IMG/VR virus record: IMGVR_UViG_3300020463_000133
Span: 1-23,825 of that record
Direction: 5' to 3' (one strand)
Length of the DNA: 23,825 bases
DNA from: a virus
Below, in pieces: positions 1 to 6,331 of the stretch; within the stretch, counting starts at the first letter, position 1; every line of letters begins with the position of its first letter. The notes beneath the pieces were generated by a model, which searched no databases, was not told the origin of the DNA, and was given only the letters and a program-made list of their open reading frames with translations. The position numbers and the translations under genes are program-made.

Positions 1-4
1 CCCA

Positions 5-520
5 TTATTTTTTAACCATTCCTAGCGCAACTTCTGTTGCTTCATTGTTTCGCCTAGTCCAACCTTTACCAAACGCATCAAAGTGGTTTAACCCTTCGTA
101 AAAACTTTGCCTTACTTCTTTAAACTTTTCTATCATAAAATTTGTATCTTGCCCTAAAACAAGTTGTAGTGTCTTTGGCCCTATTACGCCGTCTGGCTCA
201 GCGCCACAACATTTCTGTACACCTTTAGAACTTCTGCTTACTCCGGAATTAACAGCCCAATCAAAAACAACGTAGTCCAAACCGGAAGGTAGTTCATCAC
301 AATTTGCTTTTATCCAGTAGTTGTTTAGATATATTGGAGCAACATCTTCTGGTGTAAGCTTCATCATATCTTGTTTATCAACTTCGTAGCCTAGCCATTC
401 TTCATAAACACTTTTGGTCACCCCTAAATTAGTCATACCTCCGGGATCGCGTTCGTGATTTACAAATCCGCCTTCGTGCTTCAACAGAAGCTGTAATGAT
501 TTATCAAAGTTTTCTCTCAT
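5..520 (-). CDS. Endolysin, GH108-type peptidoglycan muramidase
   Basis: A 171-residue lysis enzyme expected to cleave the glycan strands of host peptidoglycan at the end of infection. The N-terminus carries the GH108 signature: the catalytic Glu is E16 in KHEGG, followed by DPGGMTNLGVT (residues 25-35), the usual E-GG...DPGG-TN-G arrangement. The C-terminal half (about 83-165) looks like the peptidoglycan-binding domain that accompanies this family, with FDWAVNSG, DGVIGPKT and a late GWTRRNN motif. Length is typical for single-polypeptide GH108 endolysins. There is no signal peptide, so release should depend on the holin. The ATG overlaps the holin stop by four bases (ATGA), so holin and lysin form a coupled pair. 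It is the last gene of the leftward block in this window. The family is recognised from motifs; the precise bond cleaved is inferred. Confidence 0.93.
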   Translation of the reverse strand: MRENFDKSLQLLLKHEGGFVNHERDPGGMTNLGVTKSVYEEWLGYEVDKQDMMKLTPEDVAPIYLNNYWIKANCDELPSGLDYVVFDWAVNSGVSRSSKGVQKCCGAEPDGVIGPKTLQLVLGQDTNFMIEKFKEVRQSFYEGLNHFDAFGKGWTRRNNEATEVALGMVKK

Positions 521-912
521 TTAGTGATTCCTTTTTGCTTTTCATATGTCCTGAGTCCTCCGATTCCGAGCATGCCGCCCAAAACAGTTAAAAGTGTACC
601 CATATCAAATTCAGGTAGCTCAGGTAGTTCTGCACCAGCAAAAGATGCACCAAATATAATTAGGTCTTTGATTATAAAATGATATGCAAAAGCAATCGCG
701 CAAACCCAGCCAACCGCTGGACGCCAACCGCCTTTGAAAAGTGATCCAGAAGCTGCTTCAGCCTTATTAACTTCGATTTGGGCGAGCGCTATCTGCTGGG
801 CATGTTTATCGGCCATCGTTGCCAAGTCGTGTGCAAGCTTTGCCTTTTGGTCTTTATCCTCTACAAACTTGTCAAGTAACCCAGTAACTGGCCCTATTAA
901 ACTTTGTAACAT
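517..912 (-). CDS. Holin, three-TM gene-transfer-agent-type family
   Basis: A 131-residue membrane protein that probably forms the inner-membrane lesion releasing the endolysin. Residues 1-55 are a charged, helical, Ala/Gln-rich segment. The diagnostic element is LFKGGWRPAVGWVCAIAF (about 58-75), matching the RPa-GW motif of GTA-type three-TM holins. Hydrophobic segments lie at about 66-89 and 104-120, with a basic C-terminal tail. Only two membrane segments are obvious to the eye; a third may be the amphipathic region or the broken stretch near residues 86-100. Its stop overlaps the endolysin start (ATGA). The ATG follows the preceding gene after a two-base gap, preceded by GAGGAGTAATT. Gene order and motif agree, so confidence is high. 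Confidence 0.88.
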   Translation of the reverse strand: MLQSLIGPVTGLLDKFVEDKDQKAKLAHDLATMADKHAQQIALAQIEVNKAEAASGSLFKGGWRPAVGWVCAIAFAYHFIIKDLIIFGASFAGAELPELPEFDMGTLLTVLGGMLGIGGLRTYEKQKGITK

Positions 913-914
913 AA

Positions 915-1139
915 TTACTCCTCAATAAGTTCTACTATATCATAACCGCCATCTGACTTTTTTTCCAGCTTTACTTTTAATTCTTTGCATTTCCACTGAC
1001 TATCAAAGTTTACGCCGCCGTTAACATTACGTTTAATTGTCCTCTTTGTAGACAAACATTCTGATAGTTTATCATATGGAGTATACTCTATAGCTTCTCC
1101 ATTACTATACAGAAGCAAAACAAAAACTAGCTCTATCAT
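915..1139 (-). CDS. Small exported-type two-cysteine protein of the lysis region
   Basis: A 74-residue protein of unknown function. Residues 1-11 (MIELVFVLLLY) are hydrophobic and look like a short signal or anchor. The rest is polar and charged with exactly two cysteines (C28, C51), which could form one disulphide outside the cytoplasm. The start overlaps the previous gene's stop by four bases (1136-1139), so it is translationally coupled to a membrane protein with a coiled-coil tail. Another gene at 1562-1762 has the same layout: hydrophobic start, Cys at residue 28, second Cys near 52, similar length. A role with the holin/endolysin, for example as an outer spanin subunit, is possible, but no lipobox is visible, so the function stays open. 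Confidence 0.72.
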   Translation of the reverse strand: MIELVFVLLLYSNGEAIEYTPYDKLSECLSTKRTIKRNVNGGVNFDSQWKCKELKVKLEKKSDGGYDIVELIEE

Positions 1140-1543
1140 TGTTTTCCGTGACCATTGTTCCTTAGTTTCTCTATATTCTCTTCTATAGTTGTTATACGTT
1201 TTTCATAAAATTCCAAGGTCAATTTTTGTTGTTGGTCATATGGTGCTTGACCACTTTCTATTTGAGACTGTAACTTTTCTAACTCTTTAGCTAGATGCTC
1301 AATCAACATAAACTGCTCAGAATCAGCAGGTAAACTACCCATCTCACCCCTAGGCCACTTAATACGAAACTCTGTGTTCTGCCCTTGATCTGCCTCCATC
1401 ATAGTAATACTGGTTTCCATTTGGTTTAACCGTTCTATAATCCCAAAATACGCCCATGTAGCAACAGAAGCTGCTGCCACCATAGTAATTATGTTTCTAA
1501 GTGGTAGTGCAACTTCAGTATTTTCATTTACTTTTGTAGCCAT
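1136..1543 (-). CDS. N-anchored membrane protein with coiled-coil tail, spanin-like or lysis accessory
   Basis: A 135-residue protein with one N-terminal membrane segment at about 17-36, a conserved-looking block NTEFRIKWPRGEMGSLPADS (56-75), and two predicted coiled-coil stretches (about 77-98 and 107-130). I recognise the architecture and the KWPRGEMG block as recurring in marine phages, without a known function. Membrane anchor plus periplasmic coiled coil is also the layout of inner-membrane spanins (Rz), and its place two genes before the holin fits. The overlapping small exported gene downstream would be the partner. No biochemical role can be proven from the sequence; the spanin idea is an inference. 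Confidence 0.75.
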   Translation of the reverse strand: MATKVNENTEVALPLRNIITMVAAASVATWAYFGIIERLNQMETSITMMEADQGQNTEFRIKWPRGEMGSLPADSEQFMLIEHLAKELEKLQSQIESGQAPYDQQQKLTLEFYEKRITTIEENIEKLRNNGHGKQ

Positions 1544-1561
1544 ATCATTTGTTTATACCAT

Positions 1562-1762
1562 TTATTTGTAAATTTCAGTACCATTTTTTACCTGTTGTAA
1601 TTTACACACAGCAGTAATTTTTTTCTTTTTTTCACCCGGTATAGGGGGTTGACGCATCAACCTACTAGCAAAATACCTACACCTATTAACATCATACCAA
1701 TAAGTTACTGGCGGTTGTAAGCTAGCGCCTGCATATACATATAACGCAAACACTGTAATCAT
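1562..1762 (-). CDS. Small two-cysteine protein with hydrophobic N-terminus
   Basis: A 66-residue protein of unknown function. I chose the ATG at 1762 because it overlaps the upstream stop by four bases (ATGA); a longer form starting at 1789 would overlap by 31 bases. Residues 1-13 (MITVFALYVYAGA) are hydrophobic, like a short signal or anchor. The remainder carries C28 and C53, a KKKK run at 45-48 and several aromatic residues. Its layout mirrors the 74-residue gene at 915-1139. It sits among lysis-region membrane proteins, so an envelope location is likely. No family is recognised. Confidence 0.65.
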   Translation of the reverse strand: MITVFALYVYAGASLQPPVTYWYDVNRCRYFASRLMRQPPIPGEKKKKITAVCKLQQVKNGTEIYK

Positions 1763-2082
1763 TTCCCGTTCGTACTGCGTTGTGTCCAAGCAGTAGTTCC
1801 CATATAGGTGGCAACCACGCCGCCGCCTGTAAGGTAGAAAAGATTCGAAATATCTGCGAGTGCATTAACTCTTTCTATTGGTATAAAGAACATAGCTGCA
1901 GTAAATACACCCATTGCAATTAAAGAAAACCTAGCCATCCTAAGTTGAGCTAGGTTTTTTCTCGTAGCGTCTTCTGTTTGTTTAATCTCTTTAACATGAC
2001 CAAGTTCTTCATCAGTAACTATACCGTCACCGTCTTGGTCATACTCGTCATATACAGATTGTTTTTGTAGTTTTTTTGCCAT
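1759..2082 (-). CDS. Membrane protein with canonical EF-hand loop
   Basis: A 107-residue protein joining a cytoplasmic-looking N-terminus to two membrane segments (about 52-69 and 79-98). Residues 15-26 (DQDGDGIVTDEE) fit the 12-position EF-hand calcium loop exactly: Asp at positions 1, 3 and 5, Gly at 6, Val at 8, Glu at 12. Only one loop is present, so calcium binding would need dimerisation or be weak. The gene starts one base inside the upstream stop (TAATG), with AAGGA nine bases before the ATG. Its place in the small-membrane-protein run suggests a holin-like or envelope role, perhaps sensing calcium, which is abundant in seawater. The EF-hand match is direct; the sensing role is inference. 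Confidence 0.78.
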   Translation of the reverse strand: MAKKLQKQSVYDEYDQDGDGIVTDEELGHVKEIKQTEDATRKNLAQLRMARFSLIAMGVFTAAMFFIPIERVNALADISNLFYLTGGGVVATYMGTTAWTQRSTNGK

Positions 2083-2552
2083 TAGATAATTCCTTTATAT
2101 CTTAGCAACCACAATCCGCCTATCAAACCGCCTAGTAAAAGTGCAAATATAAGTATGCCTGCTATCCAAGTTTGAGACTTTTCTACAAACTCAGCCCACT
2201 TTCGTTCTTTTTCTTTTGCATCCTCTTGTCTTCGTTTTCTAGCTTCTACACAAAACCTTACATAGTCACTATGTAAACCGGGTCTGCCTAGATATATCAT
2301 CATTTGTTTTAACTCGTTTTCTTTTTCCCTAATTTCTTCAAGAGCCATAAACTCTTCTAAGTCGCTTTCATCCTTACCAGTAAAGTTTGACCATATACTA
2401 TTTTTTCTTTTGTTTGCATGTTTAGCTAGATCGTCTGTAGCATGTGTAAAAGCGGCAATCTGTTTACCAACAGAAGTTAGTTCACGACCGTTTTCAACCG
2501 CCTTTCGTATGACGGCATAGGCCGCATTTGCTGCTGCTACATATTCTAGCAC
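2082..2552 (-). CDS. Helical protein with C-terminal membrane anchor, GTG start
   Basis: A 156-residue protein, mostly charged helices (residues 20-125), ending in one membrane segment at about 129-150 and a short basic tail. The only in-frame start near the 5' end is GTG at 2552; an ATG at 2559 is in a different frame. An AGG about nine bases upstream could serve as a weak ribosome site. The N-terminus (EYVAAANAAYAVIRKAVENG) resembles a small phage membrane-associated family seen in marine podoviruses, but I cannot name a function. It lies between a lysine-rich small protein and the EF-hand membrane protein and is coupled to the latter (TAATG). A lysis or virion-envelope role is possible. 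Confidence 0.72.
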   Translation of the reverse strand: MLEYVAAANAAYAVIRKAVENGRELTSVGKQIAAFTHATDDLAKHANKRKNSIWSNFTGKDESDLEEFMALEEIREKENELKQMMIYLGRPGLHSDYVRFCVEARKRRQEDAKEKERKWAEFVEKSQTWIAGILIFALLLGGLIGGLWLLRYKGII

Positions 2553-2561
2553 CGGACATAC

Positions 2562-2774
2562 CTAACCTTTCTTCTTATCCATGTCGTTTTTCTTTGATCG
2601 GATAATCTGATCTTTTAATGCAGCTGGTAGTTTCATCTGAGCTGAAGTCAGCTCAGGCACTGTCTTACCATCTTTATACATAATCTTTTTCTTCTTAGTC
2701 ACAGAGCCACCATAGCCGTACATCTGTGTACCCATCTTCATTTTCTTTTTATCTTTCATCTTATAACCCGGCAT
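2562..2774 (-). CDS. Small lysine/glycine-rich protein
   Basis: A 70-residue, strongly basic protein with lysine runs (KDKKKMKM near the start, TKKKKIMY near 26-33, DKKKG at the end) and a YGYGGSV turn. A strong ribosome site (GGAGG seven bases before the ATG) supports this start. Short Lys/Gly-rich proteins with a GGSV-(K)n-YKDGK pattern recur in marine phage structural blocks; the 74-residue gene at 15767-15991 has a comparable GGSV...YGSGGKVYTDK pattern. The charge suggests DNA or RNA contact, or packaging in the virion, but nothing shows this directly. Confidence 0.65.
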   Translation of the reverse strand: MPGYKMKDKKKMKMGTQMYGYGGSVTKKKKIMYKDGKTVPELTSAQMKLPAALKDQIIRSKKNDMDKKKG

Positions 2775-2787
2775 TTGATCACCTCCT

Positions 2788-2970
2788 TCAATTTATTAAG
2801 GTTAGTATTATTGATAGTAATCCCGCAATCACAGCACCAGCTGCGCCGAGAAATATACGTTCAAGTCTAGAAAGTCTGGATAAAATCATGTTATAACGTT
2901 CAGCACAGATTGCTTCGTGTTGTAATAGTTCACTATTTATCTCAGCTGTTGTCATACGTTTTCTACTCAT
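2788..2970 (-). CDS. Small C-terminally anchored membrane protein
   Basis: A 60-residue protein from the ATG at 2970. That start is preceded by GGGGAAAG and overlaps the upstream stop by eight bases; a longer form from 3021 would overlap by 59 bases. Residues 7-38 form an amphipathic or coiled-coil helix (TTAEINSELLQHEAICAERY...LSRLER), then one membrane segment at about 40-59. This coiled coil + single C-terminal TM layout is common for small phage proteins near the lysis genes. I recognise the HE-x2-CAERY pattern as recurring in phages but know no proven function. Holin-regulator or virion-membrane roles are speculative. Confidence 0.68.
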   Translation of the reverse strand: MSRKRMTTAEINSELLQHEAICAERYNMILSRLSRLERIFLGAAGAVIAGLLSIILTLIN

Positions 2971-3133
2971 CTTTCCCCAATACCGCTGCTGTTTGGTCTT
3001 CAACCGCCTGTGGCTTTTCATAAAGCGGAGGCTCTTTAACCACCACTCCTTGACTCACATACTCATCACCCCGTAAAAATTTGCCGTCTGGCATCATAAC
3101 AAGAGGTGTTCGTCTAATCTCTTTCCTATCCAC
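2963..3133 (-). CDS. Small hypothetical protein, probable GTG start
   Basis: A 56-residue protein of unknown function. An ATG at 3160 would give 65 residues but overlap the preceding gene by 35 bases. The GTG at 3133 lies seven bases after GGAG and overlaps that gene by only eight bases, so I prefer it. The protein is polar, with a PDGKFLRGDEYVSQGVVV stretch that looks like beta structure and an acidic C-terminus, without membrane segments or cysteines. It is followed by the small anchored protein gene with an eight-base overlap, so the two are coupled. No family is recognised. Confidence 0.55.
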   Translation of the reverse strand: MDRKEIRRTPLVMMPDGKFLRGDEYVSQGVVVKEPPLYEKPQAVEDQTAAVLGKDE

Positions 3134-3428
3134 TAGGTTGCTCCGGCCATTTGACATCATCTATTGATGTATATTTTTTAGTTATATCTCTCAACTCTTG
3201 CCTGTATGTAACCCAAGCGGAGGGGACTGTTGTGCCATCTTCTTGCGCTTTAACAACTACCCAATCACATCCTGCTAACTTACCATTACGCTGTGCTCTA
3301 AGCTGCTCAAGTTCCACTGCAGGAATAGCATCAGCAGTAGCTTTCCATTCTGCTTTTTTAGCAGTAAGCTCATCACCTGTAATCTCTACTCGTTCACCGT
3401 TTATAATTTTATAATATTGTTCAGCCAT
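3126..3428 (-). CDS. Phage tail assembly chaperone-like protein, copy 2
   Basis: A 100-residue protein of the small family found beside tail-fibre genes (Phage_tail_APC-type). The C-terminal signature is clear: LRAQRNGKLAGCDWVVV (44-60), then YRQELRDIT and a final DDVKWPEQP. The family pattern is RN-xL-a-tDW ... YRQaLRDIT ... WP-xP. The N-terminal part (YYKIINGERVEITGDEL) is variable between copies. It follows the second fibre gene by two bases, and a homologue follows the first fibre gene at 4605-4922, so each fibre seems to have its own partner. It probably helps the fibre fold or trimerise, or is itself a minor fibre component; that role is inferred from context. Confidence 0.78.
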   Translation of the reverse strand: MAEQYYKIINGERVEITGDELTAKKAEWKATADAIPAVELEQLRAQRNGKLAGCDWVVVKAQEDGTTVPSAWVTYRQELRDITKKYTSIDDVKWPEQPSG

Positions 3429-3430
3429 AA

Positions 3431-4600
3431 TTACGCCCTTTCTACCCCAAATACCGTAAATCGGCCAAAGGATGAGTTACCCCCAGTACCAAAAATACTA
3501 AAGCCTGTAAGGTTTGTGTGGGGGGCGCTTCCAGTAAAAGCACTCGTCCATTTTTCATCATAATGATCAGTGCCTGTTTGATTAATCAATTGAGACATAC
3601 CTGTTACCAATGTCCTATCAACACCATCGGCAAAAAAAGAAATTTGTCCTTGACCATGTGATGCGTAAGCAGAGCCATTTCCAGCCATCCAAGCGTAACT
3701 TTGGTTTCCTGCGTAAGTAGAATTATTGTGCGTTGGTGCTGTATCAGCAGCTGTACTACTTTTCCAAGAGACATTATTATTATAACTTGATGAAGTTATG
3801 TCGCCGCTACTATTTCTAAATCTAAGCGCTGTAACCGTCCAAGCAGGGCCGTGGTTACATATCCAATAAAATAAATAATGTCCGTATTTTGAGTCATCAA
3901 AAACATCAAACGCAACAGATGAAGTATTTGACGTAAATGTAGTTTCTTGCAATAGCACCAAACCACTACCAAACACTTTACCATTTACAGTAACATCACC
4001 GTTAGTATTTACTTCTAGTTTTTTGCCAATAGTGCCAGCTGGAATTAGAGATACTTTGCCGTTGCCCGACCAAATATAAGTCTCACCAGATGCAAGACTA
4101 TTACCTTGACCTGTACCGTTGTGGATAAGATAGCCAGAGCCGTTGTCTGATTTCGCTTCGTAATAACTCAAATCAACTCCGCTAGTCGTATTTTCGAGTT
4201 TCATACGAACGTGATCGGAGTTTGTGCCTGTAATATGAAGAGCTTCTTGAGCTGTAGTCTCTATATCTACAGCACCAGAAATCGTACCGCCACCTGTAAG
4301 GTCAATAGCATCAAATAATGCAGCGGTAGGTCTAAGTTCAAACCTATCACCAATGGCAAAAGCAGCAGCTGTAGTATTATCTTGAGCGCGAACTACAGTC
4401 ATAGAATCTGTAGAACGTGCGGTAACTTTTACAATTTCAAGATTATTAGACGTATCAATAAGAGTAGCAAAGAAAAAATCACCAGAACCTAATGTAGGAA
4501 AACGTGCACCCTGCCCGCTATCAAGAACAATAGTGGTAACAGAATTATTAATACCAGCTGATATAGTTCCGAATGCGTTGTTTGTTACTTTGACTCCCAT
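3431..4600 (-). CDS. Tail fibre or surface protein, copy 2
   Basis: A 389-residue, Ser/Thr/Gly/Asn-rich protein without membrane segments or signal. The first ~95 residues (VKVTNNAFGTISAGINNSVT, then GARFP, FFFATLIDTSNNLEIVKVT, IGDRFELRPTAA) are homologous to the start of the protein at 4919-5869 and look like the virion-attachment domain. The middle (about 120-215) is rich in short beta-type repeats typical of fibre shafts (for example VNTNGDVTVNGKVFGSGLV). The C-terminal ~170 residues are unlike the other copy, have many aromatics and end in FGRFTVFGVERA, like a receptor-binding tip. The ATG is preceded by GGAG at seven bases. Shared base with divergent tip is the usual mark of host-recognition diversification. 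Confidence 0.8.
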   Translation of the reverse strand: MGVKVTNNAFGTISAGINNSVTTIVLDSGQGARFPTLGSGDFFFATLIDTSNNLEIVKVTARSTDSMTVVRAQDNTTAAAFAIGDRFELRPTAALFDAIDLTGGGTISGAVDIETTAQEALHITGTNSDHVRMKLENTTSGVDLSYYEAKSDNGSGYLIHNGTGQGNSLASGETYIWSGNGKVSLIPAGTIGKKLEVNTNGDVTVNGKVFGSGLVLLQETTFTSNTSSVAFDVFDDSKYGHYLFYWICNHGPAWTVTALRFRNSSGDITSSSYNNNVSWKSSTAADTAPTHNNSTYAGNQSYAWMAGNGSAYASHGQGQISFFADGVDRTLVTGMSQLINQTGTDHYDEKWTSAFTGSAPHTNLTGFSIFGTGGNSSFGRFTVFGVERA

Positions 4601-4604
4601 ACCA

Positions 4605-4922
4605 TCACTCCGGTTTAGTTGGCCACGTTACATCATCAAGTGATGTAGCTGACTTTGTGATATCTCGCAAATCTTGTCTATATTTTTTTTGCTCATCTGT
4701 TATTGTAAGGTCTGATGACGCCCACCAGTCGGTTTCTGCAATCAAACGGTCACGCTCTGCCCGTAGCAGTTTCATAGGCTCTGCCGCCTTTAACTCTGCA
4801 ACCTTATCTGAAATTTCAGTTTTAGTAGGTTCAGACTGTTCTGTATCTACCCACTCTATTTGGTCACCACGCAATACCCATTTTGCGTTAGGGCGTAAAA
4901 TGTCTAAAGCTTTACTAATCAT
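4605..4922 (-). CDS. Phage tail assembly chaperone-like protein, copy 1
   Basis: A 105-residue protein of the same Phage_tail_APC-type family as 3126-3428. It shows LLRAERDRLIAETDWWASSD (53-72), KYRQDLRDITK and SLDDVTWPTKP at the C-terminus, aligning motif for motif with the other copy. The N-terminal third (LRPNAKWVLRGDQIEWVDTE) differs. Its ATG overlaps the stop of the first fibre gene by four bases (ATGA), so it is made together with that fibre. It is expected to assist fibre assembly; the direct role is inferred from family and context. Confidence 0.8.
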   Translation of the reverse strand: MISKALDILRPNAKWVLRGDQIEWVDTEQSEPTKTEISDKVAELKAAEPMKLLRAERDRLIAETDWWASSDLTITDEQKKYRQDLRDITKSATSLDDVTWPTKPE

Positions 4923-5869
4923 GTTGCAACCTCCATAATAACCAAGGACTGTTCACTACCTGAATCGGAATATGCTGGAGCAGCGGCTCCAAAATCATAG
5001 CTTCCATTAGATACAGCCCAATTTGCTACCTGAACTGTTGTTCCTGCTGCTATACTTGTAGTTGAAAGCTCTGAGTGAGATTTGGTTTCGCACCAATATT
5101 GGTCTCCCTGTGACCCGTTTCTCTTGGTATCTGCAGCGTACCATGAATTTAATCCGGATATTGCTCGGCGGCTAAATGTACTACTATCCATTGATGTATA
5201 ATCTGATGTAGACCCTGATGCTGAACCTGTTTTAAAAGCTAAAGACAAAGCTAAATCTATGTCATTGTAAGAACTAACACCACCGATTGCTAAGTTAACT
5301 GAAGCAAACAACTTGCTGCTAGCTTGTTTTGTTGTAATTGAGCCTTCTATAATTTTTGCTGTAGTATTGTTTATAGTTATTTTACTAGTAGTTTTGACCA
5401 CCACAACTTGAAGCACTGTACCAGCAGGTAATCTAGCAGATGGTAATGTACCAGACGTTAAGTCAGTTGCACTAGTAGACCCTGCATCATCAAAAGATAC
5501 GTTTGTCCCATCAGTTTTAAGAAATTTACCGCTGTTGCCAGATTGAGACGGTACGATGTTATCTATGTTAGTAGCATCAGTAATACCTGCTGCTGTTACA
5601 CGAAGTTCTATTCGATCTCCAATAGCATACGCTCTTGCTGTTGTACTTTCTTGAGCACGAGTTGCTGTAAGAACATCAGATGATCTACCTGTTACCTTAA
5701 CAATTTCAAGATTATTTGAAGCATCAATTAATGTAGCGTAAAAATGCTCACCACTCGAAAGAGATGGAAAACGAGCGCCATGTCCACTTGCAACAGTTAT
5801 GCTTGTACCATTAGAAGCTAAACTAGCAGCTAATGTGGAGTGTCCATTATTTGAGAATTTTACACTCAT
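4919..5869 (-). CDS. Tail fibre or surface protein, copy 1
   Basis: A 316-residue, Ser/Thr-rich protein whose first ~95 residues (VKFSNNGHSTLAASLASNGT, GARFPSLSSGEHFYATLID, NNLEIVKVTGRS, IGDRIELRVTAAG) match the N-terminus of the protein at 3431-4600 almost position by position. A central segment (QSGNSGKFLKTDGTNVSFDD, about 108-127) is a motif typical of phage fibre shafts. The last ~160 residues (from LQVVVVKTTSKITI onward) look like a beta-sandwich head domain, unrelated by eye to the tip of copy 2. The ATG follows AGGAGTAAGAT. It is coupled to the chaperone-like gene downstream. Probably one of two alternative or co-existing adhesins. Confidence 0.8.
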   Translation of the reverse strand: MSVKFSNNGHSTLAASLASNGTSITVASGHGARFPSLSSGEHFYATLIDASNNLEIVKVTGRSSDVLTATRAQESTTARAYAIGDRIELRVTAAGITDATNIDNIVPSQSGNSGKFLKTDGTNVSFDDAGSTSATDLTSGTLPSARLPAGTVLQVVVVKTTSKITINNTTAKIIEGSITTKQASSKLFASVNLAIGGVSSYNDIDLALSLAFKTGSASGSTSDYTSMDSSTFSRRAISGLNSWYAADTKRNGSQGDQYWCETKSHSELSTTSIAAGTTVQVANWAVSNGSYDFGAAAPAYSDSGSEQSLVIMEVAT

Positions 5870-5879
5870 ATCTTACTCC

Positions 5880-6317
5880 TTAGTTTACAGTAACAGTCCA
5901 AGTAATACCTAATGTATCTGCAGCTCCTTTGTTAATCACTGAGAATACAGTTCTACATAAAAGTGTACCACTTGATGATGCGTTAAGTATACCGGCTTCT
6001 GTAATTGCACCTGTTCCTGTACCAGCAGCAAACGTTGCAACGTAAGCAACAGCGTTACTTGACACAGTAGTTGATGTAAGAGCTACTCGACCAGCCTCAG
6101 TTCCAAGAGCTGCATCACCAGCGGCTGCAGCAGTGCTGCCAGTACCGATAGCCATGTGACTCATAGCTGTAGCTGATGCGTCTTTCATTCGTGACGCAAT
6201 ATATTCTTTACCATCAGTAACGACAATGTTAGGTACAACCGTTTCATGTACGTTACCGTCAGGTTTTGTAAGAGTGACTTTTAATTCACCCGTTACTTTG
6301 ATAGTATCATTTATCAT
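5880..6317 (-). CDS. Conserved phage tail/fibre-associated structural protein
   Basis: A 145-residue protein starting at the ATG at 6317, which sits six bases after AAAGGAG; the longer reading from 6353 would overlap the preceding gene by 22 bases and start inside its ribosome site. It begins with GELKVTLTKPDGNVHETVV, then NIVVTDGKEYIASRM, SHMAIGTGSTAAAAGDAALG, TEAGILNASSSGTLLCRTVF, and ends in DTLGITWTVTVN. I recognise this order of motifs as a widespread small phage structural protein usually next to fibre genes. It is beta-rich and Ala/Thr/Gly-rich without membrane segments. The likely role is a virion surface or fibre-linker component, unproven. It follows the repeat protein after a 14-base gap. 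Confidence 0.75.
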   Translation of the reverse strand: MINDTIKVTGELKVTLTKPDGNVHETVVPNIVVTDGKEYIASRMKDASATAMSHMAIGTGSTAAAAGDAALGTEAGRVALTSTTVSSNAVAYVATFAAGTGTGAITEAGILNASSSGTLLCRTVFSVINKGAADTLGITWTVTVN

Positions 6318-6331
6318 ACCCATCTCCTTTT

